DNA from: Nemertoderma westbladi
Lineage: Eukaryota; Xenacoelomorpha; Nemertodermatida; Nemertodermatidae
Reading direction: 5' to 3'
DNA length: 64,000 bases
Assembly (NCBI GenBank): GCA_032718475.1
Contig: JAUCBJ010009042.1
Coordinates: 39,662-103,661 of the forward strand
Shown here: in pieces, positions 1 through 13,241 of the stretch
Layout: each line of letters begins with the position of its first letter
Position numbering within the stretch: the stretch's first letter is position 1
Notes under the pieces: generated by a model
Seen by the model: only the letters and a program-made list of their open reading frames with translations
Databases searched by the model: none
Told to the model about the DNA's origin: nothing
Translations under genes and position numbers: made by a program

Positions 1-1132
1 ACTGCGGGAGCGCTAAAGTCTTAACTTATTACTTTTAGATAGTCTTTGAAAGTACTCTATACAAAGTCCTAACCCGATAACTGTGTATTGTCATGGAAAC
101 GTAATGGTTTCTTACCTGGACATCCATACAATGTATTTCAATTTATTGCACAGGCGACATATTATTATGTAGTGAGTGATTGCCGTGAAATGGAAAACCT
201 AGATATATTGACAATCGTTATTTCAAAATTCATCCGGTCTATTTGTTGAGATACCCCAAATTGAGGTTCTAAATTTGTGAAAATATTAGTGAAACAATTT
301 TATGGTTAAAGAGAAAACTCTATTTGTTTTTATGTAGAGTAATGCGTAATTTTATTCCACAAAGTTGCCTTTTCTTTTATAGCAGGTAAATTGCAATAAT
401 TAATGCATTATAGGCGTACCTAAACGTGCGCTATTTTTATGAAAATTAATAACTTGTTACATTATGTCAACTTCTCGATGTGGTGATATCCTCGTAACGC
501 AGCTAAGTAATAATCACTAACTTAGTAACAATAAACTTATATAACAAATATTGATAGTATTTCCCATTACTGATAACCATTGATTTTAGGCGAAGTGTAA
601 GTTTAGTTGATGTACCAACTGCAATTAATTGCATAAAAAGGATATGAATTTCATGAATATTCCTAAACATTACAATATTAACGCTACTAATTAAGCATTC
701 AGAACGCCCTTAAATTTACATAATTTAACAAAATGGCACCATTTTGTTAAAAGGGCACTGTCAACGTTTATGAATGAATGACCCTTATATATTTATGGAA
801 ACATCCCTCGCCACCCCCGCTCGGTGCATAAATACTGCTTATGTGAAACCTTTCACACAATCATGTAAAATAGTTATAATTTCACTTTTATCAATTTACA
901 ATATTTGCAGGAAAAAATAATACAATTCAATCATTATTAGTGTAACATCAGTTATAAATCGGTAAAATATGAAAGTTCCTTTACATAAATCATTACGTCG
1001 GTATTTCTGACTTTTATTGTCTGCTATATTTAAATTTTTTTTACCTATTATAAATAATTGTTTTTACTTTCTCTCGTGTTATTTTAATTTTCGTTGGTTA
1101 GTCAATCACACTTATATTCAATTTGTACTAAG

Positions 1133-1375
1133 TGCTAAATGATTGTAAGGCCGAAAATACCCTAATACGCTAACTCGCCGAATGTTGATTGCAAATACCC
1201 GGCTCCGTTTCGCAAATAACCAATTTCACATTGAACACTTAAAAATAAAACCGTTTGCATAAACTCCGGGAGCGCTAAAGTCCTAACTTATACTTTCTTT
1301 TGAAAGTACTTTATACAAAGTCCTAACCCAATAATTTGGTATTGGCATGGAAACCTAATGGTTTCTTACCTGGAC
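1133..1375. repeat. About 250-bp direct repeat (also at 1-117, 13070-13374, 14345-14617)
   Basis: A module running from a 'gtgctaaatgattgtaag' start to a 'cttacctggacat' end occurs twice in each copy of the segmental duplication, about 1.25 kb apart (its first copy here is cut by the window start). It contains several GCTAAC/GCTAACT words and two 'aaagtcctaac'-like words. The intervening 1 kb holds the palindrome aacaaaatggcaccattttgtt in split form around 728-750. No ORF was seen. It could be a pair of degenerate terminal direct repeats of an unrecognised element, or an old tandem duplication. Confidence 0.6.
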
Positions 1376-1517
1376 ATTGACAACTAGTCTAATGAAACAT
1401 AGGCAAACCGAAATTTATTCCCAGACTGAAACGAATAAGAATGGTGAAATGGAAAACTTACACATAGATAGACAATCGTTATTAGAATATTTCCTCGTTT
1501 CGTCTATTGTTGAGATA

Positions 1518-3261
<1,744 letters not shown>

Positions 3262-3917
3262 TATAATAAAATACATAAAACACAAATTCAAACTGTGGCA
3301 AATTTAATTTGGGTTGTAAATTGGTGAAATTAGTTAGTGAAACAATAAATATAATATGCGTCAGATTAATAATTAACAATTGTTAAAATTCAAAACAATT
3401 AAAATTCACTATAATGATAGTGTTGCGATATATGGCGTTGTGTACTAGAACAACCCATTATACAGTATAGAGTAATTTAGATAAGCCATATTGATGTACA
3501 GCCGTAATTAGATAAGGAAATAAGCAATTTTGGATTAAATTCATCAAAGTTATGAGGCAGGTTTTCAGTAACACGGATTTTGGGTAACAATCACTTTATT
3601 TAACACTTCTGAAATATTAGTAAGATAAAGTTATATTAAAATTATCTTATAATTGATTACTGAATGGTTTACTGAAATAAAAATTAGATATTAGATAAAT
3701 TAGATATAATCAAAACATGTTCCGTTCTGATGGAACTTTTTTTTAGATGTTCAACAAATTTATTTAACCATTTAAACTTCGGGATCCCGTTTCAAAAAAG
3801 TCGGAATCGGGATTCGATATTTCGCTGGGATCCCGGTTTTTCGGTTTTTTTTTTAAACATTAGTGCATTGATGAAGCCAGATTGTTTAAATATAAAATCG
3901 GATTTAAATAAAAAAAT

Positions 3918-4362
3918 CTGATTTAAATAAGAAAAAAGTGATTTAAATGGGTGACTACAAAACAAAGACCAAAGACCTAAATAATAAAGACCTACGTAAT
4001 CTTGAAACATGTGTTAACTTTCGTTTATTGTTTTGGTTCTCCCAACAAGCCTCTGTAACATGCTCCTTTACTAACCTGTTCCATTAAATGGCAATGTAAC
4101 CTAACGCTCTTTGACACCTGTACAAAACAAAGAGGTAAAGTCGCGTTACGTCCTAAAGGGGATTAGGTCCCATTGCCATATAGCGTTAGGTCCCATTGCC
4201 ATTTACAGGAGCAGGTTAGTAAAGGAGCAGGTTATAGAGGCGTGTTTGGGGAACCAAAACAAAAAACGAAAGTTAACACATGTGTTTCATACAGGTCTTT
4301 GTTATTTGGGTCTTTGCTTTTTAGTCACCCGATTTAAATGAAAAAAAATCTGATTTAAATCA
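3918..4362. mobile_element. Foldback / long-TIR element
   Basis: Two long inverted arms (about 3918-4079 and 4212-4362) pair with each other. Landmarks are 'gggtgactac...aaagacc', 'catgtgttaactttcg' and 'gctcctttactaacctg' on the left, with their reverse complements on the right. The loop has a short direct duplication of 'taggtcccattgccat'. No coding capacity was seen. The left arm alone is present in the second copy of the segmental duplication, cut by satellite at 15512. A diverged arm fragment seems to occur at about 31756-31826. This fits a MITE or foldback transposon; the superfamily is unknown. Confidence 0.75.
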
Positions 4363-4414
4363 AATAAATCTGATTTAAACAAAAAAAAATCTGATTTTTT
4401 TTATTTAAAAAAAA

Positions 4415-5535
4415 ATTTGCTATATCATCCGCTTCTTCAAGGCCAGTGTCCTTTAAGATGCGTCTCAAGAAAGTCATGGTCTGTCCACCATGCTTATTCA
4501 GTCCATGACACTGCCAAAGTAAAGTTTATGCACTGGCTGGTCCTCACGGTGAAAGCAATGTCCTGCAAAGCGGAGGCAATTTTGTTCTAGTATCAAGCCT
4601 GGGGGAACCAATGAGACACCTCCAATGTTATATAGTGTCTGGTTGGAGATGTGTGCATTGTACTTGACACAATGTACCCGGCGTAGCATTCTTGTGAATG
4701 TGCCATCCAGAGATTTGGTGTCCTCAGCAGTTAGAGCCCAACATGGACTCCCATAGAGAGGTGCTGGAACTACTGCTGCTCTAAATAATCGGACCTTAAG
4801 TTTCCGATTAATTCTCGGTGACTTCCACATCCTGCAAAGCATATTCAAGGCTGCCCAATGCTTTCCCTTACGTATTCGAAGGACCTCATCTGACTTCTGG
4901 ATCCATGATCCCAGGTAACAGAAGTCGTCCACATGCTCAAGCATACCATCCTTTGAGCTTATGCTCATCCGATCAGAGACTTGCTGAGGACTTTCAAAGT
5001 TAACTGTCAAAAGTTTGGTCTTTCTGGAGTTAATAAAAAGACCAACACTAGAAGCAGCATGTTCTAATGAGCTGAGGAGCCGTTGGGCTCCCTCTAGTGA
5101 TTCTGAGAGTACTCCTAAGTCATCAGCAAAGTCTAGATCAGTTAGGTACTTGGCAGGATTTCCTCGACTTCTGGAGCCAGTAGGTGGACTTATCAACACC
5201 CAATCATCATTATGATGATCTAAGGACGTGCGTAGAACATAGTCAACCACAATTATGAACAAGAATGGTGCAAGTGTGTCTCCCTGGAGGACGTCCCATT
5301 ACACTTCAAATGGTTCTCTGTCACCGTCAACAGTAGAGACAAATGTTGTCGAACCATCATCGTATACTGATCTGATTGCTGCAATAATTTCATCAGGAAT
5401 CCCATATAATGAAACTATGCTGAACATACCTGAGAGAGAGACTGAATCAAAGGCCTTGAAGAAGTCAACAAAGATAACAGCCAGATGCCTATCTTTCTTT
5501 TTTGATAACTCTTCAATTATCCTTCGGGTATCCTA
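4415..5535 (-). pseudogene. Non-LTR retrotransposon (LINE) reverse transcriptase fragment, broken
   Basis: Read on the minus strand this is the 3' half of a LINE ORF2. From 5' to 3' it shows an RT motif A-like VDFFKAFDS (around 5470), motif B QGDTLAP (around 5280), the catalytic FADD (around 5125), then the thumb and the C-terminal region with YLGSWI and a LYGSPCWALT segment typical of such elements. An in-frame stop lies at 5299-5301, directly before motif B. After the stop at 4498-4500 the family-like C-terminus continues in another frame to about 4417, so there is also a frameshift. The endonuclease half is missing (5'-truncated at about 5535). This is a dead copy; the clade (RTE-, I- or CR1-like) was not settled. 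Confidence 0.85.
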
Positions 5536-5639
5536 TGGGCTCCATGGTCCCACGAATGCCGAATTGGCCGAATGCCAAAATAAGGATCACGAGACGAATT
5601 ACAGAAATGATGAAATGTTTGATCCTGTTTAAACACTTA

Positions 5640-5925
5640 GTTAGTAGGCATACAACATGAATAAACCATGCAGTTAGGTGTATAATAATACTGTTCGGGT
5701 TTGCAGTTAGCACAACATTAATTAGACCATGCAGTTAGGTGTATAATAATACTGTTCGGGTTTGCAGTTAGATCAACCTTAAATAGACCATGCAGTTAGG
5801 TGTATAATAATACTGATCGGGTTTGCAGTTAGCACAACATTAATTAGACCTTGCAGTTAGGTGTATAGTAATACTGTTCAGGTTTGCAGTTAGCACAACA
5901 TTAATAGACAATGCAGTTAGGGCTA
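5640..5925. repeat. 61-bp tandem repeat, about 4.7 copies
   Basis: The word 'gcagttaggtgtata' recurs at 5670, 5731, 5792 and 5853 at an exact spacing of 61 bp, with a last degenerate copy at 5913. Each unit also holds 'actgttcgggtttgcagttag' in close form. It lies between the LINE remnant and the first 53-bp satellite array. The short frames over it look like repeat translation. Confidence 0.92.
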
Positions 5926-6074
5926 TGGTATATGTGTAGTCTTTACCACCCTTGTACTCTAGCGACCTTCCAGAGAATTTGTTAGTTAGGTGTATAGTTG
6001 ATTTGCATGCGTCTGGAACAGTTAGCACTTTGGACGAAAAAGAGCACGTTAGCGTTTCGAGTGGTTTGCCGGTA

Positions 6075-7757
6075 TAGGTGAATGTAACCTGTACGTACCT
6101 ACACAGCCGTGTTTATTGGGTGGTATCTTGGTGAATGTAACCTGTACGTACCAACACAGCCGTGTTTATTGGGTGGTATCTTGGTGAATGTAACCTGTAC
6201 GTACCTACACAGCCGTGTTTATTGGGTGGTATCTTGGTGAATGTAACCTGTACGTACCAACACAGCCGTGTTTATTGGGTGGTATCTTGGTGAATGTAAC
6301 CTGTACCTACACATCCGTGTTTATTGGGTGGTATCTTGGTGAATGTAACCTGTACGTACCTACACAGCCGTGTTTATTGGGTGGTATCTTGGTGAATGTA
6401 ACCTGTACGTACCTACACAGCCGTGTTTATTGGGTGGTATCTTGGTGAATGTAACCTGTACGTACCTACACAGCCGTGTTTATTGGGTGGTATCTTGGTG
6501 AATGTAACCTGTACGTACCAACACAGCCGTGTTTATTGGGTGGTATCTTGGTGAATGTAACCTGTACGTACCTACACAGCCGTGTTTATTGGGTGGTATC
6601 TTGGTGAATGTAACCTGTACGTACCAACACAGCCGTGTTTATTGGGTGGTATCTTGGTGAATGTAACCTGTACGTACCTATACAGCCGTGTTTATTGGGT
6701 GGTATCTTGGTGAATGTAACCTGTACGTACCTATACAGCCGTGTTTATTGGGTGGTATCTTGGTGAATGTAACCTGTACCAACACAGCCGTGTTTATTGG
6801 GAGGTATCTTGGTGAATGTAACCTGTACGTACCTATACAGCCGTGTTTATTGGGTGGTATCTTGGTGAATGTAACCTGTACCAACACAGCCGTGTTTATT
6901 GGGTGGTATCTTGGTGAATGTAACCTGTACGTACCTACACAGCCGTGTTTATTGGGTGTTATCTTGGTGAATGTAACATGTACGTACCTACACAGCCGTG
7001 TTTATTGGGTGGTATCTTGGTGAATGTAACCGGTACGTACCTACACAGCCGTGTTTATTGGGTGGTATCTTGGTGAATGTAACCTGTACGTACACAGCCG
7101 TGTTTATTGGGTGGTATCTTGGTGAATGTAACCTGTACGTACCTACACAGCCGTGTTTATTGGGTGGTATCTTGGTGAATGTAACCTGTACGTACCTACA
7201 CAGCGGTGTTTATTGGGTGGTATCTTGGTGAATGTAACCTGTACCTACACAGCCGTGTTTATTGGGTGGTATCTTGGTGAATGTAACCGGTACGTACCTA
7301 CACAGCCGTGTTTATTGGGTGGTATCTTGGTGAATGTAACCTGTACGTACACAGCCGTGTTTATTGGGTGGTATCTTGGTGAATGTAACCTGTACGTACC
7401 TACACAGCCGTGTTTATTGGGTGGTATCTTGGTGAATGTAACCTGTACGTACCTACACAGCGGTGTTTATTGGGTGGTATCTTGGTGAATGTAACCTGTA
7501 CCTACACAGCCGTGTTTATTGGGTGGTATCTTGGTGAATGTAACCTGTACGTACCTACACAGCCGTGTTTATTGGGTGGTATCTTGGTGAATGTAACCTG
7601 TACCTACACAGCCGTGTTTATTGGGTGGTATCTTGGTGAATGTAACCTGTACGTACCTACACAGCCGTGTTTATTGGGTGGTATCTTGGTGAATGTAACC
7701 TGTACGTACCTACACAGCCGTGTTTATTGGGTGGTATCTTGTACGTACACAGCCTGA
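6075..7757. repeat. 53-bp satellite, array 1 (about 32 units)
   Basis: The consensus unit is 53 bp and contains cctacacagccgtgtttatt followed by gggtggtatcttggtgaatg and taacctgtacgta. Units of 49 bp lack one of the two CGTA/CCTA steps. Around 7030-7470 there is higher-order order: an ACCGGTACG variant (7030 and 7286) and a GCGGTGTTT variant (7203 and 7460) both recur at a period of about 257 bp (five units). The array ends in a broken unit at 'ggtatcttgtacgtacacagcc'. The frames through it are translation of the repeat and show no sign of being a gene. Confidence 0.97.
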
Positions 7758-9005
7758 ATTTATTAAATTATACATTATTATTTAATAATTATTAATTAAT
7801 TATTAATTATTAACATTAACATTATTAATTAAATTATATATTATGCTAAATGAATTTAAATAATAAGTTAATTAATAAGTGAAGCCTTCTTATAGTAAGT
7901 CTAGCTCCGTTGTAATTATATACGGGATTATAATAAATAAATTACCTTTCTTGTAAACTTCCCCGATCCCGAAACACTTTAATATATTTGATTGCGAACG
8001 GCCATTAATTATGGAAATGCGTCGTCTCTATAATAAAGCAGATATTTTTATATGAATAAACATTTAATTATTAATAAACTAAACTATAAATAAATAAAAA
8101 CATTAAAACAGAACGAGTGATAATAATGATAATGAAAGAATAGGCCTAATCAACTCAACTTAAATAATTATTCACTGAATGGTGGAGACAGAGTTAAGAT
8201 ATTGTCTGCGGCGGCGCTCTATTACAAAGTTAAAGTAAAAAAATGTCTGGAACGAATGACCTCTGTCTTTTAAGTGAAACCGCGTACACCAATCCAATAA
8301 TAAGACGGTCAATATATAATTCAACAAGCAAAGGCAATGTATGCAGAGTCGAGCTCAATAACATGTCCTTGTGTGTTGATTAGGCCTGGCGTGGTGTGTG
8401 GGTGGCCCAGGCCTGGGTTGGTTAGTTTCCATGGAAATATGTTCTAGAATATTAAATGATTTGCCTTGAGTGAACCAAACCAACCACCTACACAATGCTG
8501 ACGCACAGCACATTGTATCCCAGCCGTCCAGCCCAGCCCGGCTGGCGCCTCGTACAATACAATGCAAGCAGCTCAGCTCAATATTGCCTGTAAATTCTCT
8601 TGTAAATATTTCCCCCATTAATAAATAATTACACTTGAAATGCACTATAGAGGGGTGGGGAGGTGTTAGCGATGTCGCCCGGTGATTCTGAGCGTTTTTG
8701 GTGATCATTTCCTTAAAATATATTTTTTATGCTCTATCTCGTGGTGTCGGTTAGAACGCGCGAAAATGAAAATCGATGGTCATTTTTGGAAAAAATCGGA
8801 AGTTATTTCAGTAAATTGCGGCTAATTTTGGTAAGGGCTTTTGTGTTGGCAATTTATTATTTAATACAATTGAATATTTGGCTGACTTGAAGTTCATTAA
8901 CCCAGACAATTAAATTAAAATGACAAATTATTTCGGTAAATTGCGGCTAATTTTAGTAAGGGCTTTTGGAATGGCAATTAAATTGAAATGAAAGGTGTTC
9001 TTAGG
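7758..9005. other. AT-rich spacer, no gene recognised
   Basis: Starts with an AT-rich run of ATTAATTA words, then unique sequence. A 117-codon minus-strand frame (8355-8708) has no recognisable domain and is probably chance. Two words ('aaattgcggctaattttrgtaagggcttttg') are repeated at 8814-8843 and 8938-8967. No RNA gene or promoter was seen. Confidence 0.6.
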
Positions 9006-9015
9006 ATAATTTGAA

Positions 9016-9212
9016 TTAATAACGAGTGCCCTACATAACGGCGCAGTGCACTTAATAACGAGTGCACTACATAACGGCGCAGTGCACTTAATAACGAGTG
9101 CACTATATACCGGTGCAGTGCACTTTATAACGGCGCAGTGCACTTCATAAAGGTGTAGTGCACTTCATAAAGGTGGTAGTAGTGCACTTCATAACGATGC
9201 AGTGCACTTAAT
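9016..9212. repeat. GTGCAC minisatellite
   Basis: The 8-bp palindrome AGTGCACT or its half occurs about every 18-20 bp in a tandem pattern, with 36-bp double units at first ('gcagtgcac' at 9043, 9079 and 9115) and 20-bp units later. Interposed words are 'acataacggcgc' and 'taataacgag'. It directly abuts the TATGC satellite. Confidence 0.88.
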
Positions 9213-10807
9213 GTTATATGCTGTATGTTATATGTTATGCTATATGCCATGATATGCTATATACTATAGTACATGATATGCTATATGCTATGCTATATAC
9301 TATGCTATATGCTATTCTATATGCTATGCTATATGCTATGCTATAGGCTATGCTATATGCTATGCTATATTTTATGCTCTCTGCTATATGCTATATGTTC
9401 TATGTTATGCTATATGCTATGCTATACGCTATATGTCATATGCTATATGTTATATGTTATGCTATATGCCATATTATGCTATATACTATAGTACATGCTA
9501 TGCTATATACTATATACTATATGCTACGCTATGCTATATATTATGCTATATGCTATATGCTGTTATATGCTATGCTATATGCTATGCTATATGCTACATG
9601 TTATATGCTATATGTTATGCTATGTGCCATGTTATGCTATATGCTATGCTATGCTATATGTCATATGATATATGTTATATGTTATGCTATATGCCATATT
9701 ATGCTATATGCTATAGTACATGCTATGTTATATGCTATAGTACATGCTTTGCTATATGCTATAGTACATGCTATGCTATATACTATGCTATATGCTATGT
9801 GTTATATGCTACATGTTATATGTTATGATATATGCCATGTTATGCTATATGCTATAGTACATGCTATGCTATATGGAAATGTTATATGCTATGCTATATG
9901 CCATGTTATATGTTATATGCTATATGTTATATGTTATGCTATGCTATATGCTATGCTATATGCTATGCTATATGATATGCTATATGCTATGCTATATGCT
10001 ATGCTATATGATATGCTATATGCTATGCTATATGCTATGGTATATGCTATGTTATATGCTATATGTTATATGTTATGTTATATGCTATGCTATATGCTAT
10101 GCTATATGCTATGCTATATGATATGCTATGCTATATGATATGCTATATGCTATGCTATATGCTATGCTATATGATATGCGATATGCTATGCTATATGCTA
10201 TGGTATATGCTATGTTATATGCTATATGTTATATGTTATGCTATATGCTATGCTATATGATATGCTATATGCTATATGCTATGCTATATGATATGCTATA
10301 TGCTATGCTATATGCTATGTTATATGCTATGCTATGCTATATGCTATGCTGTATGCTATGCTATATGCTATGTTATATGCTATGCTATATGATATATGCT
10401 ATATGCTATGCTATATGTCATAAGCTATATGTTATATGTTATGCTATATGCCATGTTATGCTATATGCTATATGCCATGTTATGCTATATGCTATATGCT
10501 ATATGTTATATGTTGTGCTATATGCCATGTTATGCTATAGGCTATAGTACATGCTATGCTATATGCTATATGCTATATGCTACATACTATATGCTATATG
10601 CTATATGCTATATGCTATATACTATATGCTATATGCTATATGCTATATGCTATGCTACATGTCATATGCTATATGTTATATGTTGTGCTATAGGCCATGT
10701 TATGCTATATGCTATATGCTATGCTATATGCTATATGTCATAAGCTATGCTTTATGCATATCATATGCTATATGCTATATGCTATATACTATGCTATATG
10801 CTTTCAT
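9213..10807. repeat. TATGC-type AT-rich satellite
   Basis: About 1.6 kb built almost wholly of ATATGCT, ATGCT, ATATGTT and close variants (tatatgctatgc). Sub-blocks recur, for example a 'gttatatgttatgctatatgcca' block and a 'gctatagtacatgctatg' block between 9440 and 9880, and again near 10500. All forward frames stay open for long runs because the unit carries few stops; the resulting MLYAMLCY-like peptides are repeat artefacts. Confidence 0.96.
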
Positions 10808-10810
10808 ATG

Positions 10811-10945
10811 TAACTTTCAAATTGACATTTTGACATGTCATTTTGCCAAAATGACATTTTCAAATTGACATTTTGACATGTCATTTTGCCAAAATGTCAC
10901 TTTCAAATTGACAGTTTGACATGTCATTTCGCCAAAATGTTAATG
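10811..10945. repeat. 43-bp minisatellite, three copies
   Basis: The word 'caaattgaca' recurs at 10818, 10861 and 10904, exactly 43 bp apart. Each unit contains the partly palindromic 'ttttgacatgtcattttg' and 'gccaaaatg'. It bridges the TATGC satellite and the second 53-bp array. Confidence 0.93.
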
Positions 10946-10955
10946 TGTCAATATT

Positions 10956-12780
10956 GGGTGGTATCTTGGTGAATGTAACCTGTACGTACCTACACAGCCG
11001 TGTTTATTGGGTGGTATCTTGGTGAATGTAACCTGTACGTACCTACACAGCCGTGTTTATTGGGTGGTATCTTGGTGAATGTAACCTGTACGTACCTATA
11101 CAGCCGTGTTTATTGGGTGGTATCTTGGTGAATGTAACCTGTACGTACCTACACAGCCGTGTTTATTGGGTGGTATCTTGGTGAATGTAACCTGTACCTA
11201 CACAGCCGTGTTTATTGAGTGGTATCTTGGTGAATGTAACCGGTACGTACCTACACAGCCGTGTTTATTGGGTGGTATCTTGGTGAATGTAACCTGTACG
11301 TACACAGCCGTGTTTATTGGGTGGTATCTTGGTGAATGTAACCTGTCGTACCTACACAGCCGTGTTTATTGGGTGGTATCTTGGTGAATGTAACCTGTAC
11401 CTACACAGCCGTGTTTATTGAGTGGTATCTTGGTGAATGTAACCGGTACGTACCTACACAGCCGTGTTTATTGGGTGGTATCTTGGTGAATGTAACCTGT
11501 ACGTACACAGCCGTGTTTATTGGGTGGTATCTTGGTGAATGTAACCTGTCGTACCTACACAGCCGTGTTTATTGGGTGGTATCTTGGTGAATGTAACCTG
11601 TACGTACCTACACAGCCGTGTTTATTGGGTGGTATCTTGGTGAATGTAACCTGTACGTACCTACACAGCCGTGTTTATTGGGTGGTATCTTGGTGAATGT
11701 AACCTGTACGTACCAACACAGCCGTGTCTATTGGGTGGTATCTTGGTGAATGTAACCTGTACGTACCTACACAGCCGTGTTTATTGGGTGGTATCTTGGT
11801 GAATGTAACCTGTCGTACCAACACAGCCGTGTTTATTGGGTGGTATCTTGGTGAATGTAACCTGTACGTACCAACACAGCCGTGTTTATTGGGTGGTATC
11901 TTGGTGAATGTAACCTGTTCGTACCTACACAGCCGTGTTTATTGGGTGGTATCTTGGTGAATGTAACCTGTACGTACCTATACAGCCGTGTTTATTGGGT
12001 GGTATCTTGGTGAATGTAACCTGTACGTACCTACACAGCCGTGTTTATTGGGTGTTATCTTGGTGAATGTAACCTGTACGTACCTACACAGCCGTGTTTA
12101 TTGGGTGGTATCTTGGTGAATGTAACCTGTACCTACACAGCCGTGTTTATTGAGTGGTATCTTGGTGAATGTAACCGGTACGTACCTACACAGCCGTGTT
12201 TATTGGGTGGTATCTTGGTGAATGTAACCTGTACGTACACAGCCGTGTTTATTGGGTGGTATCTTGGTGAATGTAACCTGTCGTACCTACACAGCCGTGT
12301 TTATTGGGTGGTATCTTGGTGAATGTAACCTGTACCTACACAGCCGTGTTTATTGAGTGGTATCTTGGTGAATGTAACCGGTACGTACCTACACAGCCGT
12401 GTTTATTGGGTGGTATCTTGGTGAATGTAACCTGTACGTACACAGCCGTGTTTATTGGGTGGTATCTTGGTGAATGTAACCTGTCGTACCTACACAGCCG
12501 TGTTTATTGGGTGGTATCTTGGTGAATGTAACCTGTACCTACACAGCCGTGTTTATTGGGTGGTATCTTGGTGAATGTAACCTGTACGTACCTACACAGC
12601 CGTGTTTATTGGGTGGTATCTTGGTGAATGTAACCTGTACCTACACAGCCGTGTTTATTGGGTGGTATCTTGGTGAATGTAACCTGTACGTACCTACACA
12701 GCCGTGTTTATTGGGTGGTATCTTGGTGAATGTAACCTGTACGTACCTACACAGCCGTGTTTATTGGGTGGTATCTTGGT
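10956..12780. repeat. 53-bp satellite, array 2 (about 35 units) with 935-bp duplication
   Basis: Same unit as array 1. A four-unit higher-order repeat of 203 bp (49+53+49+52), marked by TTATTGAGTGG next to ACCGGTACG, occurs twice (marker at 11217 and 11420). The same pair appears again at 12152 and 12355, so a block from about 11106 to 11590 is repeated at 12041-12525, 935 bp downstream. This points to recent unequal exchange. The left edge is at 'atattgggtgg'; the right edge is a break after 'ggtatcttggtg'. Confidence 0.96.
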
Positions 12781-13241
12781 GTGTTGGCAAATATACCAAA
12801 GGGCTAACTTTGCAAGCTCTTTTTCCGCTATTGTGCTAACTTTTCCAAAGTGCTAACTCAAAGTGCTAACTCGTGGTCCTTGCAATCTGAAACTTTGTCA
12901 AAACGTTTTTTAGACCATTTCCCACAAGTTAGCGTTTTACCACTTTTGCAGTCCAGTGTGTCATGTGTATAAAAAACTTGGCCCCCCTTAGCGGCATTAT
13001 GGGAATTGGTACTTTTCAAACACACTTAAACACTCAAGAGTATGGAATGGCCATAATGCTAACTTACAAACACACTTCTTACACTTACATTCCATTTGTA
13101 CCAACTACCAAGTGCTAAATGATTATAAGACCGCAAATACCCTAATACGCTAACTCGCTGAATGTTAATTGCGAATACCCCTCCGTTTTGCGAATAGCCA
13201 ATTGCACACGTAATTACCTAATAATAAAAGCGTTTGCACAA
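12781..13241. other. Spacer between satellite array 2 and segmental duplication copy 2
   Basis: Unique AT-rich DNA with three closely spaced GTGCTAACT words (12833-12873). From about 13070 it contains the 250-bp direct-repeat module also seen at 14345-14617. No gene seen. Confidence 0.6.

Noticed and set aside
3730-3921. 63-codon ORF identical in both duplicate copies (also 15257-15448)
   Set aside because: Identity follows from the segmental duplication; the sequence is low in complexity with repeated GGGATCCCG-like words.
6075-7757. CRISPR-like array
   Set aside because: The whole 53-bp unit repeats with no variable spacers, and the context is an animal genome.
8355-8708. 117-codon minus-strand ORF
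   Set aside because: No domain, no paralogue in the window, and unremarkable composition; likely chance.
9273-10868. Long M/L/Y/C-rich frames up to 262 codons
   Set aside because: They come from ATGCTATAT repeats with few stops; several frames are open together.
6215-12839. Repeated proteins of the FIGWYLGECN / CLLGGILVN type over the satellite arrays
   Set aside because: They appear in all three frames and follow unit length exactly; there is no start context, domain or codon bias. They are translation of a non-coding satellite.
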